Origin: Candidatus Bilophila faecipullorum
GTDB lineage: Bacteria > Desulfobacterota > Desulfovibrionia > Desulfovibrionales > Desulfovibrionaceae
Length of the DNA stretch: 43,806 bases
Assembly (NCBI GenBank): GCA_944326695.1
Contig: CALVEZ010000028.1
Coordinates: forward strand, 1 to 43,806
Direction: 5' to 3'
The number at the start of each line of letters is the position of its first letter. Position 1 is the stretch's first letter. The notes beneath the pieces were generated by a model. That model had not been told where the DNA came from. It saw only the letters and a program-made list of their open reading frames with translations, and did not search any database. The translations under genes and the position numbers were made by a program. Of this stretch, positions 28,507 to 38,857 are shown piece after piece.

Positions 28507-30075
28507 ATGAGCAATACCAAAGAGATTGAACGGGCTGAGTTGCACAAGACCATCTGGCGCATTGCCAATGACTTGCGGGGTAGCGTGGATGGCTGGGATT
28601 TCAAGAGTTATGTGCTGGGTATGTTGTTTTACCGCTTTCTTTCTGAAAATCTGACCAATTACCTGAATACGCAGGAGTGCCGCGCAGGGAATGAAGATTT
28701 CAACTACGCGCTGCTGAGTGATGAGGAGGCGGAATACGGACGTGCCGAGACGGTCAAAGAAAAGGGGTTCTATATCCTGCCTTCCGAGTTATTCAACAAT
28801 GTACGGTTCAAGGCCCGACAGGATGACAATCTCAATGAAACCCTGAGCCGTGTTTTTGCCAACATTGAAGGTTCCGCAATCGGGACGGACAGCGAAGACG
28901 ACTTCAAGGGGTTGTTCGCGGAGGTGGACGTCAACAGCAACAAGCTGGGAGCTGCCGTCAAGAAGCGCAATGAAAAACTGGTGATGCTGCTGGAAGCCAT
29001 CGGCGATCTGCCCTTGGGGAACGGCGGGGATTTTGGTGGCAATACCATTGACCTGTTCGGTGATGCCTATGAATACCTCATGCAGATGTACGCCTCCACT
29101 GCCGGGAAGTCCGGTGGGGAGTTTTACACCCCGCAGGAAGTTTCCGAGCTGCTGGCGCGTATCACCGTGCTGGGCAAGACCGAGATCAATAAAGTATACG
29201 ACCCCGCCTGCGGTTCCGGTTCTCTACTGCTGAAATTTGCCAAGGTGTTGGGCAAGGACAATGTGCGGCAGGGCTTTTTCGGTCAGGAAATCAATCTGAC
29301 CACCTACAGTCTGTGCCGCATCAACATGTTTCTGCACGACATCAATTTTGAGAAGTTCGACATCGCTCTCGGAGATACGCTGACCGATCCGGCGCACTGG
29401 GATGATGAGCCGTTTGAGGCCATTGTCTCTAATCCTCCGTATTCCATCAGGTGGGAAGGAGATGCCAACCCCTTGCTGATCAACGATCCACGCTTTGCCC
29501 CTGCCGGTGTGCTTGCTCCCAAGAGCAAGGCGGACTTGGCCTTTACCATGCACATCCTTTCATGGCTGGCGGTGGACGGCACGGCGGCCATCGTCGAATT
29601 TCCCGGCGTGCTGTACCGTGGAGGAGCGGAGCAGAAAATCCGACAGTATCTGATTGACAACAACTACGTTGATGCGGTCATCCAGCTACCACCTGACTTG
29701 TTCTTTGGGACAACCATCGCCACCTGCATCATCATTCTGAAAAAATCCAAAAGCGACAACGCGGTATTGTTCATTGACGCTTCCGCCGAGTTTGTCCGCA
29801 ATGGCAACAAAAACAAGCTGACTGCCGACAATCAGCGGAAAATTCTTGATGCCTATGCCGAGCGCAAGGATATTGAACATTTTGCCCGGCTTGTGGATGC
29901 CGAAAAGATTGCCGGGAATAGTTACAATATTGCCGTTTCTTCCTACGTGGCCCAGAAGGACGAGCGTGAAGCCATAGATATTGTGCGGCTGAATGCGGAG
30001 ATTGCGGAAATTGTCGAGCGCCAGGCCGCTTTGAGAACGCAGATTGACGCCATCGTCGCCGAGCTGGAGGGCTAG
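28507..30075 (+). CDS. hsdM: Type I restriction-modification methyltransferase subunit
   Basis: N6-adenine methyltransferase subunit that, with HsdS, methylates the target and, with HsdR, forms the restriction complex. 522 residues, close to the EcoR124I subunit. Order: N-terminal helical domain ([19 protein letters not shown]); SAM-binding motif [11 protein letters not shown] (from residue 232); catalytic motif [10 protein letters not shown] (from residue 309), characteristic of type IC-like enzymes; C-terminal helical tail that would contact HsdS. AGGAAG precedes the ATG. hsdS starts 2 bases after its stop. Confidence 0.96.
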   Translation: MSNTKEIERAELHKTIWRIANDLRGSVDGWDFKSYVLGMLFYRFLSENLTNYLNTQECRAGNEDFNYALLSDEEAEYGRAETVKEKGFYILPSELFNNVRFKARQDDNLNETLSRVFANIEGSAIGTDSEDDFKGLFAEVDVNSNKLGAAVKKRNEKLVMLLEAIGDLPLGNGGDFGGNTIDLFGDAYEYLMQMYASTAGKSGGEFYTPQEVSELLARITVLGKTEINKVYDPACGSGSLLLKFAKVLGKDNVRQGFFGQEINLTTYSLCRINMFLHDINFEKFDIALGDTLTDPAHWDDEPFEAIVSNPPYSIRWEGDANPLLINDPRFAPAGVLAPKSKADLAFTMHILSWLAVDGTAAIVEFPGVLYRGGAEQKIRQYLIDNNYVDAVIQLPPDLFFGTTIATCIIILKKSKSDNAVLFIDASAEFVRNGNKNKLTADNQRKILDAYAERKDIEHFARLVDAEKIAGNSYNIAVSSYVAQKDEREAIDIVRLNAEIAEIVERQAALRTQIDAIVAELEG

Positions 30076-30076
30076 C

Positions 30077-30798
<722 letters not shown>

Positions 30799-30802
<4 letters not shown>

Positions 30803-31392
30803 CATTAGGTGAACTCGGTGAATTTATAAGAGGAAATGGGCTTCAGAAAAAAGATATCAGCGAGCATGAAACAAAGCTTGGAGCTATTCATTATGGTCAA
30901 ATATATACACTATATGGCACTTATACATATAAAACTGAATCTTTTGTTAAAATTCCCAATGCAAAAAATTTAAGAAAAGCAAAAACGAATGATCTTATTA
31001 TCGCTACGACCAGTGAAAACGATACTGATGTCTGCAAAGCCGTTGCATGGCTTGGTAAAGAAAATATTGCTGTAAGCAGTGATGCTTGCATATATCGTCA
31101 TTCGCTCGATCCCCAATATGTTGCCTATTTTTTTCAATCAGAACAGTTTCAAATACAAAAACGTAGTAATATCACTGGAACAAAGGTAAGGAGAGTTTCC
31201 CCTTCATGTATGGCTAGTTTTCTTATTCCTGTTCCATCGCTGAAAAGACAGCAAGAAATAGTTGCCATCCTCGACGAGTTGGATGCGCTGGTCAACGACC
31301 TTTCCAGCGGTCTGCCTGCGGAGATCGCCGCTCGCCGTAAGCAGTATGAATATTACCGTGACCGCCTGCTGACCTTCAAGGAGGCACAATGA
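30799..31392 (+). CDS. hsdS: HsdS specificity subunit, second half
   Basis: 197 codons encoding the second target-recognition domain (LGELGEFIRGNG, AIHYGQIYTLYG, ENDTDVCKAVAWLGK) and the distal conserved helix (RQQEIVAILDELDALV, ARRKQYEYYRDRLLTF). It is clearly paralogous to the first half. At this repeat count it begins with an ATG that overlaps the stop of the first half (ATGA), so independent, coupled translation is possible; the GA tract itself is purine-rich and ends 11 bases before the ATG. In the fused frame the codons just before it read ETVKW, as expected for the start of a second recognition domain. The stop overlaps the hsdR start by 4 bases. Confidence 0.88.
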
Positions 31393-34300
31393 GCCAATCC
31401 CGCCCCGTCACGCATTGTGAACCTATTGCCTTGTTTGAAAAAAGTACGGTTGTTGCCGAATTCGTGCGGGAACGTGACGACGACAACGCCTATCAGAGTG
31501 AAGCCGCGCTGGAAAAGGCCTTCATCAAGCAGTTGCAGGCGCAGGCCTACGAATACCTTCCCATCACGTCCGAGGCGGAGCTTGTCGCCAACCTTCGCCG
31601 TCAGCTGGAAAAGCTCAACGGCATGACCTTTTCCAATACGGAATGGGAAACCTTTTTCAGTACCTGCATTGCGGGAAACAATGATGGCATCATAGAAAAA
31701 ACAACCCGCATTCAGGAAGATCATATCCATATCCTCAAGCGCGACGACGGCTCGACCAAAAACATCTACCTGATCGACAAACAACGCATTCACAACAACA
31801 GCCTGCAAGTCGTCAATCAATATGAATCGGTGGGGAACTACGCCAACCGCTATGATGTGACCGTGCTGGTCAATGGCCTGCCGCTGGTGCATATCGAGCT
31901 GAAACGCCGTGGAGTGGACATCCGCGAGGCCTTCAACCAGATCAACCGCTATCAGCGGGAAAGCTTTTGGGCGGGCTGCGGCCTGTTTGAGTATGTGCAG
32001 CTGTTCATCATCAGCAACGGCACGCTGACCAAATATTACAGCAACACCGTTCGGAGCGGACACCTTGCCGAACAGCAGGGCAAAAAATCCCGACAGAAAA
32101 ACTCCAACAGCTTTGCCTTCACCAGCTGGTGGGCCGACGCCCGAAACCAGCCCATTACCGATCTTGTCGACTTCACCAAGACGTTTTTCGCCAAGCATAC
32201 CCTTCTCAGTATCCTCACCCGCTACTGCGTGTTCGATGTGGATCGCAAGCTGCTGGTCATGCGGCCTTATCAGATTGTCGCTACGGAACAGATTCTGCAA
32301 CGCATCATTACCAGCACCAACGCCAGACGACTGGGCACACCGGCGGCGGGCGGCTACATCTGGCACACCACGGGCAGCGGCAAAACCCTCACCAGTTTCA
32401 AAACCGCTCAATTGGCGCGAGACCTGCCCGCCATTGACAAGGTGCTGTTTGTAGTCGACCGCAAGGATTTGGATTACCAGACCATGAAGGAGTATGAGCG
32501 CTTTGAGAAGGGCGCGGCAAACTCCAACACGTCCACCGCTGTCCTCAAAAAGCAGCTGGAAAACCCCAATGCCCGCATCATCATTACAACCATTCAAAAA
32601 CTTGCAAACTTCATAGGCAAAAATCCAAAACATCCCGTCTATGATGCCCATGTCGTCATCATTTTTGACGAATGCCACCGCAGTCAATTCGGCGACATGC
32701 ATAAGGACATCACGAACGCCTTCAAACGCTACCACCTTTTCGGATTTACCGGGACACCCATCTTCTCGGAAAACGCTCCCGGAGGCAGCAAGGCCCTTCT
32801 CTGTACAACGGAAAAGGCCTTTGGCGACAAACTCCACACCTACACCATCGTTGATGCGATCAATGACAAGAATGTTCTGCCGTTCCGTGTGGATTACATC
32901 AACACCATCAAGGCATCGGAACATATCCGGGATAAACAGGTTTCGTCCATTGATACGGAACAGGCTTTGCTTGCTCCCGAACGCATTACGCAGATTGTGG
33001 CGTATATCCGGGAACATTTCGATCAAAAGACCAGACGAACCACGTTCTACAGCCATAAAGACAAACGGCTGTCCGGTTTCAATTCCCTGTTTGCCACCGC
33101 CTCCATTGAGGCTGCCAAACGCTATTACCTTGAATTTTCCAATCAGCAGAAAGATATGCCTCCGGCCAGACGTCTCAAGGTTGGGTTGATCTACAGCTTT
33201 GCCGCCAACGAAGAAACAGCGGACGGAGCACTGAGTGAAGAAGAGTGCAGTGCCGAAGGGCTGGACGCCAGCTCACGTGACTTTCTGGAAAACATCATCA
33301 AAGACTATAACCAGATGTTCAGCACCAGTTTCGACACCTCGGCAGACAAATTTCAAAACTACTACAAAGACCTGTCGCTCAGGCTGAAAAGCCGTGAACT
33401 GGATGTGGTGATCGTCGTCAACATGTTCCTGGCAGGGTTCGACGCCACTACCCTCAATACCCTCTGGGTGGATAAAAACCTGCGTGCCCACGGCCTGATT
33501 CAGGCTTTTTCGCGTACCAACCGCATCCTGAATTCCGTCAAGACCTACGGCAACATCGTTTCATTCCGCAACCTCGAACAGGAAACCAACGACGCTCTGG
33601 CTCTTTTTGGAAACAAGGACGCCAAGAATATCGCTCTGCTGAAATCCTACACTGAATATTACGCGGAATATAAAAAGCAGGTGAAGGCCATGCTGGCCTT
33701 CTTCCCGCTTGATGCGCCCATTACGGGAGAAACCGCCCAAAAGGACTTTATTCGGCTCTTTGGCTCCATCTTGCGACTGAAAAATATTCTTGTCGCCTTT
33801 GACGACTTTACGGAAAACGATATCCTCAGCGGAAAGACCTTTCAGGACTATCAAAGCCAGTATCTCAACCTGCATGCGGAATTTCGCCGTAAAGCCGAAG
33901 CGGAAAGGGAAGCCATCAACGACGATGTGGTTTTTGAAATCGAACTTATCAAGCAAGTTGAAATCAATGTTGATTACATCCTGATGCTGGTGGAGACCTA
34001 CCTCAAAAAGAAGGGCTCTGAAGAAGGGAGGGAAATCCGTTCGAGCATCGCACGGGCTGTAAACTCCAGTCCCAGCCTGCGCAACAAGAAAGACCTCATC
34101 GAACAGTTTGTGGATTCCGTTTCCATAACGGAAAAAGTTGATGAAGCGTGGCTTGCCTACATTAAGACCAAGAAAGAGGAAGAGCTTGAGCGTATCATTG
34201 CCGAAGAAAAACTCAATCCTGCCGAAACGAAAACCTTTGTCGCCAATGCGTTCCGCGACGGAGCCATCCCTACCACCGGAACCGCCATCACAAAGATACT

Positions 34301-34406
34301 TCCGCCTGTTTCACGGTTCAGCAAAAACAATAACCACGCTGCGAAAAAGCAAAGCGTACTGGACAAACTCCGTGTCTTCTTTGAACGATTTTTCGGCTTG
34401 AGCTGA
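31389..34406 (+). CDS. hsdR: Type I restriction endonuclease/translocase subunit
   Basis: Motor and nuclease subunit that pulls DNA with ATP and cuts it away from the unmethylated target. 1005 residues, similar to EcoR124I HsdR. Nuclease motif: Asp 156 in NRYDVT with HIELKRRG (Glu 170, Lys 172). Helicase motifs: TTGSGKTLTS (from residue 329), FDECHRS (from residue 427), GFTGTPI, later QAFSRTNR as motif VI. A helical C-terminal region follows. The start overlaps hsdS by 4 bases (ATGA), so M, S and R are one operon. No disruption is seen, so restriction is potentially active whenever a working HsdS is present. Confidence 0.96.
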   Translation: MSQSRPVTHCEPIALFEKSTVVAEFVRERDDDNAYQSEAALEKAFIKQLQAQAYEYLPITSEAELVANLRRQLEKLNGMTFSNTEWETFFSTCIAGNNDGIIEKTTRIQEDHIHILKRDDGSTKNIYLIDKQRIHNNSLQVVNQYESVGNYANRYDVTVLVNGLPLVHIELKRRGVDIREAFNQINRYQRESFWAGCGLFEYVQLFIISNGTLTKYYSNTVRSGHLAEQQGKKSRQKNSNSFAFTSWWADARNQPITDLVDFTKTFFAKHTLLSILTRYCVFDVDRKLLVMRPYQIVATEQILQRIITSTNARRLGTPAAGGYIWHTTGSGKTLTSFKTAQLARDLPAIDKVLFVVDRKDLDYQTMKEYERFEKGAANSNTSTAVLKKQLENPNARIIITTIQKLANFIGKNPKHPVYDAHVVIIFDECHRSQFGDMHKDITNAFKRYHLFGFTGTPIFSENAPGGSKALLCTTEKAFGDKLHTYTIVDAINDKNVLPFRVDYINTIKASEHIRDKQVSSIDTEQALLAPERITQIVAYIREHFDQKTRRTTFYSHKDKRLSGFNSLFATASIEAAKRYYLEFSNQQKDMPPARRLKVGLIYSFAANEETADGALSEEECSAEGLDASSRDFLENIIKDYNQMFSTSFDTSADKFQNYYKDLSLRLKSRELDVVIVVNMFLAGFDATTLNTLWVDKNLRAHGLIQAFSRTNRILNSVKTYGNIVSFRNLEQETNDALALFGNKDAKNIALLKSYTEYYAEYKKQVKAMLAFFPLDAPITGETAQKDFIRLFGSILRLKNILVAFDDFTENDILSGKTFQDYQSQYLNLHAEFRRKAEAEREAINDDVVFEIELIKQVEINVDYILMLVETYLKKKGSEEGREIRSSIARAVNSSPSLRNKKDLIEQFVDSVSITEKVDEAWLAYIKTKKEEELERIIAEEKLNPAETKTFVANAFRDGAIPTTGTAITKILPPVSRFSKNNNHAAKKQSVLDKLRVFFERFFGLS

Positions 34407-34451
34407 TAGGTAATAATTTTCTCAGCAACATTCATTTTTCGATGGATCACT

Positions 34452-34493
34452 GAAGGCCTGCCTCCCATTATAGGGAAGTAGGTCTTCTTTTTT
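34452..34493 (+). terminator. Terminator of the hsdMSR operon
   Basis: A 15-position stem (34452-34466 with 34473-34487) has one mismatch and two G-T pairs, and is followed by six T. It lies 46 bases after the hsdR stop. Confidence 0.85.
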
Positions 34494-35022
34494 GTATGAA
34501 AATAAATCCGCCAAACTTTTCAGTATATAATATGCCCGATATATATCTATTATTCACAAATGAACCGTTCACCAATGAGAATAATATTAATTATTCACTT
34601 CTCAAGTGTTCTATGTCTGATTGTATCACTAAAATATAAACAAAAGATAACAAAGAAACAACAAAAAAAGACAAAAAGAAAGAATAAGAAAACATTAATC
34701 TCACACCACACATGTGTGATAGAGGTAAAAGCATAGCTCATCTAGTTCTATTCTTCCTTATCCTGACCATATATCTGATTTTAGTTATAACCTCTCACGA
34801 AGGTTAAAGCAAATGGTCATAGCAACTTATCGAGTTGATCCTCTCTGCCTTTTGGTCAGAGAGATTCATGACTCTTCTTTTCCCCATTACCATTTTCTTC
34901 TTTTGATCAATACAAATGCCATAAAGAACAAATTTACTGTTTTTGATATAGCAACTAAGATTTGAAAAAATACTTTAGTAAACCTTTTCTTGTAATGGCA
35001 CTCACCATTGACCACCAATTGG
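34494..35022. other. AT-rich gap with no convincing gene
   Basis: Very AT-rich. It holds a 12-base palindrome CACACATGTGTG (34707-34718) and a small hairpin CTCTCTG/CAGAGAG (34838-34860 region) followed by a partly T-rich tract. No gene recognised. Confidence 0.4.
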
Positions 35023-35202
35023 CTACTGAACTCCGTACGGATATTTCCCCCTCACCCACAGCCGGAGTATGCTCGTACGGAGGCGTGTCCGTTGCCGAGG
35101 TTGAGCCTGATCTTTTAGGAGCCTTTTCACGTCAGTACTGGCCTTTGCCAACATAGGCCCGATTCTGGCCCACTTTCCGTCTGAAATGTCGTGTCTGTTC
35201 AT
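35023..35202 (-). pseudogene. IS5-like transposase remnant
   Basis: The frame starts MNRHDISDGKWARIGPML, which matches the conserved beginning of IS5-family transposases (MxRxDLTDxxWxxIxPLL). After about 18 residues the similarity ends, and the expected GRP and WRDLP parts are not in frame, so the gene is frameshifted or deleted. No inverted repeats could be assigned by eye. A leftover of an insertion sequence. Confidence 0.55.
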
Positions 35203-35284
35203 GAAAAACAGCAAAACAACAGAACAGTGAAAGGTCTAGAATGTATTTAGAGACAGCTCCTGGACAAAGACATAAAAATTATGA

Positions 35285-35338
35285 CCCACACAACTGAAAC
35301 CGGGGCATTCTCGGCATCCCCGGCTTCAGTTGTGTGGG
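35285..35338 (-). terminator. Very long stem-loop ending the dehalogenase operon
   Basis: CCCACACAACTGAA pairs with TTCAGTTGTGTGGG, then after one unpaired base on each side CCGGGG pairs with CCCCGG; the loop has 12 bases. On the minus strand it is followed by TCATAATTTTTATG. Twenty paired bases is long for a terminator. Confidence 0.75.
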
Positions 35339-35389
35339 AGGTGAAACGGTCAGGCCGGAGGAGGCCGCCCGCCGTTCTTTTTCCCGAAG

Positions 35390-36289
35390 TTAGAAACTAT
35401 AGGTCAGTACCAGGTTGGTCAAATTGCCCTGCGCCCTGTTGCGGGAGCCGAACTCCCACTGGCTACGCAACGCCACGCTCATGTTCCATTCCGGGAAGGC
35501 CACGCTGATTTCCGGGCCGACGGCATAGCCTCTTTCTCTGTAGTCATCCGAACGGGGGCCTGAATCGTCCGTCACCTGCCAGTAGCAGTAGCCGGAGAGC
35601 CCAACGTCAATCAGCCCATTGAAAGTCCTGCCGAGGCCCCATTCAAAAGAAAAGTCATCGCCGTGCGTCTGGCGGGTGCCCTCCTGCTGGGTGTGGATTT
35701 CGTACCTGGCCAATATGGAGCCGTGCCAGGTGCGAGCCTCGTCAAAGTACAAAGTCCCGCCACCCGTCAACATGACCGTCCAAAAGCCTTTGCCTGGGCT
35801 GGCCGGGCGGTTTTCATTATAGTCGCCGGTCGGAATAAACAGCCCCACGCCGGCGGCTGCATCATAGCGGTTGCCGTGCCAAGCCAGCAGGAACGGCTCG
35901 ATACAGATGTCGCCCAAGCCCCAATTGTTGTCACTGAATGATCCGAGGCCGGCGTTACGCAGGTTTATGTCAGTATACACCGTGGGTACAACAACATCCA
36001 TAACAAGGTTGGCACCCAAGATGTTAATGTCGCTCGACCAGATGAAGCGGTTGGTGATGGCTACCACCTCAAGGTCGAAGTCCGAAGCGATTTTGTCGCC
36101 GTTGTTGTCGCGGCTTTCGTGCGCGGTGTAATAAGAGTTGTACAGACGCCAATACTTGCCCGGAGGAGGCAGAGTGGCGACTTTCAATCCCTCGCCGCCG
36201 CTGGTGTAATGTGCGCCCGCGGCCGCGAAATCCGTCGCTGAAAACAACAAGACCAGGCAGCTGAATACAATTGTGAGCAGTCGTGGCAT
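35390..36289 (-). CDS. SphA/MetA-like outer-membrane beta-barrel protein
   Basis: 299-residue exported protein. A signal peptide ends in FAAAGAH. The body alternates polar and aromatic residues in short strands, with the family look of the phenol-degradation meta-pathway protein (Phenol_MetA_deg/SphA): LPPPGKYWRLYNSYY near the start, GLGDICIEP, GVGLFIPTGDYNENRP, FEWGLGRTF, and a final LVLTYSF with terminal Phe, the outer-membrane assembly signal. Proteins of this family sit in operons for aromatic compound use and are thought to let hydrophobic substrates cross the outer membrane. As last gene of the reductive dehalogenase operon it could admit the organohalide; this is inference. The ATG at 36289 has AGGAG 5 bases upstream. 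Confidence 0.75.
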   Translation of the reverse strand: MPRLLTIVFSCLVLLFSATDFAAAGAHYTSGGEGLKVATLPPPGKYWRLYNSYYTAHESRDNNGDKIASDFDLEVVAITNRFIWSSDINILGANLVMDVVVPTVYTDINLRNAGLGSFSDNNWGLGDICIEPFLLAWHGNRYDAAAGVGLFIPTGDYNENRPASPGKGFWTVMLTGGGTLYFDEARTWHGSILARYEIHTQQEGTRQTHGDDFSFEWGLGRTFNGLIDVGLSGYCYWQVTDDSGPRSDDYRERGYAVGPEISVAFPEWNMSVALRSQWEFGSRNRAQGNLTNLVLTYSF

Positions 36290-36315
36290 AATCACTCCTG
36301 TTTATGGTTAAAGGG

Positions 36316-37257
36316 TTATAATAAAGCAAGCTTTCCTATTTTTTCATGGTTGCCGCTTTTACTAACTACGTAGCAGGCGGCGTTATTCTTCATTCTCATG
36401 TAATCTCTGCGGTAATCACTCGGCATTACAAACAGAGCCGTGCTCATGGCGTCCGCCTCCATTGCGCTCGGTGCGAAAGCCGATGCGCTGAGCGTACCGG
36501 CAGCAGCCTCTGCGGTGGCGGGGCTTAAAATATGCGCCCGACCGCGTCCCAGAGGCGATAAACTTTCATAGTTTCCCGATGTGGCCACCGCGCCGTCTTG
36601 TAAAAAGAATGAAGTGAGCAGCCTCCCTTGGCGGCGAGGATCTTGCAAACCGATCTTCCAGCCGAATCCGGACGGCCCTCCGCCGCAGGCGATGATATCG
36701 CCGCCGGCGTTGATTAAATGGTTACCCGCACCGTGCGCATGGAGCAGTTGGGAAAGGCGGTCGACCACGTAACCCTTGGCGATGCCGTCCAGAGTAATCG
36801 AGGTGCCGCTTCGCGCAAGGCTGATGCCGTCTTCACCAAGGTTTACTCCATCAATAGCGGCTGGCTGCGTGGAAAACACCGTGGGGTCGAAGAATCCGCC
36901 ACTCTCACGGCAATGGCGTATCGCCGCAGCGAGTACCTGCTGGAGTTCGGCCGGCGGCGTCGCAATATGCCCGGTCGCGTTCAAACCGTGCAGCGGAGCT
37001 CCGGGCTTGTGTCGCGTCAGCAAGGCTTCAAGCCGCATGGCCTCAGCAAAAGCCATATCCAGCAATTCAAGGCTCTCCCTGTTCCGGCGCGCAATGTTTA
37101 TTTGCAGCAAGCTGCCCATGACCGAGCGGACCTCGGACGCTACCGGGTAGTCGACTGTTTTGAGCAGCCCCGCCAAGGGACCAGCCACCCCGGACAAGAT
37201 TGCGCCCGTTCCTAGTATGCCGATAGCGCCAAGCAATTCGCGTCTTCTCATGTTCAT
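36316..37257 (-). CDS. apbE: FAD:protein FMN transferase
   Basis: ApbE-type flavin transferase that attaches FMN covalently to Thr in flavoproteins outside the cytoplasm. 313 residues with a Tat-like leader (RRRELLG near residue 4, then hydrophobic), so it is exported folded. Motifs: VMGSLLQINI near the mature start, ITLDGIAKGYVVD, LINAGGDI, ATSGNYES, AHILSP and EADAMSTALFV, which line the FAD and metal site. It overlaps the 47-residue gene before it by 4 bases (ATGA). The natural client is the FMN-binding RdhC-like protein two genes upstream, which carries SGATMT. No strong ribosome site is visible, consistent with coupled translation. Confidence 0.92.
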   Translation of the reverse strand: MNMRRRELLGAIGILGTGAILSGVAGPLAGLLKTVDYPVASEVRSVMGSLLQINIARRNRESLELLDMAFAEAMRLEALLTRHKPGAPLHGLNATGHIATPPAELQQVLAAAIRHCRESGGFFDPTVFSTQPAAIDGVNLGEDGISLARSGTSITLDGIAKGYVVDRLSQLLHAHGAGNHLINAGGDIIACGGGPSGFGWKIGLQDPRRQGRLLTSFFLQDGAVATSGNYESLSPLGRGRAHILSPATAEAAAGTLSASAFAPSAMEADAMSTALFVMPSDYRRDYMRMKNNAACYVVSKSGNHEKIGKLALL

Positions 37258-37397
37258 TTCGCCCGCTTTTCACTTATGAATGGACGGGAAGCATTGTCAG
37301 CGGAATTTTCAATGAAGAAAGACCGCCAGAGGCCCGTTACGGCCAAGCCGAAGAAAAGCCCCCAGACGATGATGCCGGCAAGGCTATTTTTCTTCAT
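37254..37397 (-). CDS. 47-residue single-span membrane protein
   Basis: A short gene too small to be noticed easily: MKKNSLAGIIVWGLFFGLAV begins it, followed by TGLWRSFF and a polar tail rich in Ser, Asn, Arg and Lys. One membrane span, then a soluble tail. The start lies 14 bases inside the end of the FMN-binding gene in another frame, with GGAGCGAAGCC before the ATG, and the stop overlaps the apbE start (ATGA). That exact fit at both ends supports a real translated gene. No family recognised. It may be a small subunit of the RdhBC membrane complex or an assembly factor. Confidence 0.75.
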   Translation of the reverse strand: MKKNSLAGIIVWGLFFGLAVTGLWRSFFIENSADNASRPFISEKRAK

Positions 37398-38535
37398 GGC
37401 TTCGCTCCTTATGTTTAAGCGGCATCAACCACCCCCGCCCGAAACTTATAAAGTCGAAAACGGCCTTGACGGGGCAAAGCGTATTGCACCACGGGCGCAA
37501 TACCAGCAGGGAGGCCAGCACGGCCAAAATGGCGGTGGCGTAGATGAGCCCGCTGCCGATAAACGAAAAGACCATACTGAACGGCTCGAAAGACGAGAGA
37601 CCCGGTTTTCTGTAATAAAGGCCCAAGACTATGGCCACCAGGGCCGTAAATCGCGAGAGCCAGCGTAATGCCTGCGGCAAGACCAGAGCTTTCGGGCGCA
37701 GAATGCTTCCCAAGCCCTGCTGTACAGCGCCGAAAGGACAGATCATCTGGCAGTAAAGATTTTTGCGAGTGACCAGCACCACGCACGCGCCGAGCAGCAG
37801 GCATAAAATAGCCGCGTAAGAAGCCAGACCGGAACTCCAAGCCCCGCTCAGCAACAATACCACCGTGGCAATGCTGGGCTGGGAGGCGTAAAGCACGCCT
37901 AAAACAATGAAGCCGCAGAGCAGTGAGACCCTAACTCCCCATTTTTTCGACCAGGGAAACCAGGATGAGCTTACCCATAAAGCCAGGACGAAAAGCCCCA
38001 GCGTAGCGGCGGCCTTGGCTATTTCCCACGAAGGGATTTCTCGCGGTTCTTCCATGAACGGAACGCCGAATGCCACCTGATTCACGCGCTTTACCGCTCT
38101 CTCCAACCCGCTGATGATGGCGGTGGAAGTCATAGTCGCGCCGGACACCGCGTCCACTTGGGGTGGCGTATCCAGCATGGTGCCGGGAAACTTCTCCATA
38201 AGCCCGGTTTTCAACACGTTCGCTAGGTAGCTGCTCGTTTCCGACGATTCAAGCACGGCCACCTGGCGTACCCGCTTGTCAGCCCCCACGAGCGTAGCCG
38301 TTTTTACTGCCCCGCCGTAGCCGGGGTGACTTTCCAGAATGACATAAATCTCACCCGAGGGGCTCTGCCCCCGGTACATATCCTCCGCGATAAGCTCAAG
38401 ACGGCTTATGGAGGAATCCACGCTCCGAATTTGCGCCTGCAGGCTCTCCCCGGCCCTGTTGGCCCCGGCGGCCCAAGCCGCCAGAACCAACAGGATGGAG
38501 AGAATCCAGAGGATTTTTTCAGTTCGTTGCCGCAT
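37384..38535 (-). CDS. rdhC: RdhC-like FMN-binding polyferredoxin-type membrane protein
   Basis: Membrane protein of 383 residues, NosR/RdhC-like. Order: N-terminal span; a periplasmic FMN-binding domain with GGAVKTATLVGAD and the flavinylation motif SGATMTST (FMN expected on Thr 136); then five or more spans with two conserved Cys motifs CQMICPFGAVQ and CNTLCPVKAVFD facing the inside. PceC, its counterpart in organohalide-respiring Firmicutes, carries covalent FMN at this motif. A role in electron flow to RdhA or in its maturation is discussed for the family. It overlaps rdhB by 17 bases and the 47-residue gene by 14. Confidence 0.9.
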   Translation of the reverse strand: MRQRTEKILWILSILLVLAAWAAGANRAGESLQAQIRSVDSSISRLELIAEDMYRGQSPSGEIYVILESHPGYGGAVKTATLVGADKRVRQVAVLESSETSSYLANVLKTGLMEKFPGTMLDTPPQVDAVSGATMTSTAIISGLERAVKRVNQVAFGVPFMEEPREIPSWEIAKAAATLGLFVLALWVSSSWFPWSKKWGVRVSLLCGFIVLGVLYASQPSIATVVLLLSGAWSSGLASYAAILCLLLGACVVLVTRKNLYCQMICPFGAVQQGLGSILRPKALVLPQALRWLSRFTALVAIVLGLYYRKPGLSSFEPFSMVFSFIGSGLIYATAILAVLASLLVLRPWCNTLCPVKAVFDFISFGRGWLMPLKHKERSHEEK

Positions 38536-38845
38536 CTTTGTTATTTTCGCTCTTCTTCATTATGAACAGCCGAATGAGCACGCCCAAAGCGATAAGGTGC
38601 AGGCTGCCGAAAAAGCCGATCATGTACCAGCCGGCATTGCCCTCGTATTCACCTTTCAGGGTAAAGCCCGCAAAGACCACGATACAGAACGAGGCGAAAC
38701 AGCCGTAAAAAAGCAGTTGCTGCCACCATTTGAGGTTCTCGTTAAATTGCCTGGCCCAAACGCCTATGCTTTGCCAGATAAGCACCTGCATCACGCCTAT
38801 GACCATCCAGAAAAGATATTTTATTAATGTTCCGTCAGGGTACAT
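38519..38845 (-). CDS. rdhB: Reductive dehalogenase membrane anchor
   Basis: Small protein of 108 residues with three predicted membrane spans, the size and shape of RdhB/PceB. The loop EYEGNAGWYMIGFFG between spans two and three carries the Glu and Gly residues typical of these anchors. It starts 12 bases after rdhA. It would hold the Tat-exported RdhA on the outer face of the cytoplasmic membrane. Confidence 0.88.
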   Translation of the reverse strand: MYPDGTLIKYLFWMVIGVMQVLIWQSIGVWARQFNENLKWWQQLLFYGCFASFCIVVFAGFTLKGEYEGNAGWYMIGFFGSLHLIALGVLIRLFIMKKSENNKDAATN

Positions 38846-38857
38846 TGACTCACTCCT

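Noticed and set aside
34707..34718. CACACATGTGTG palindrome as an operator
   Set aside because: No gene start nearby; short palindromes are expected by chance in AT-rich DNA.
34962..35156. 64-codon plus-strand frame after hsdR
   Set aside because: Overlaps the transposase remnant on the other strand and has no family features.
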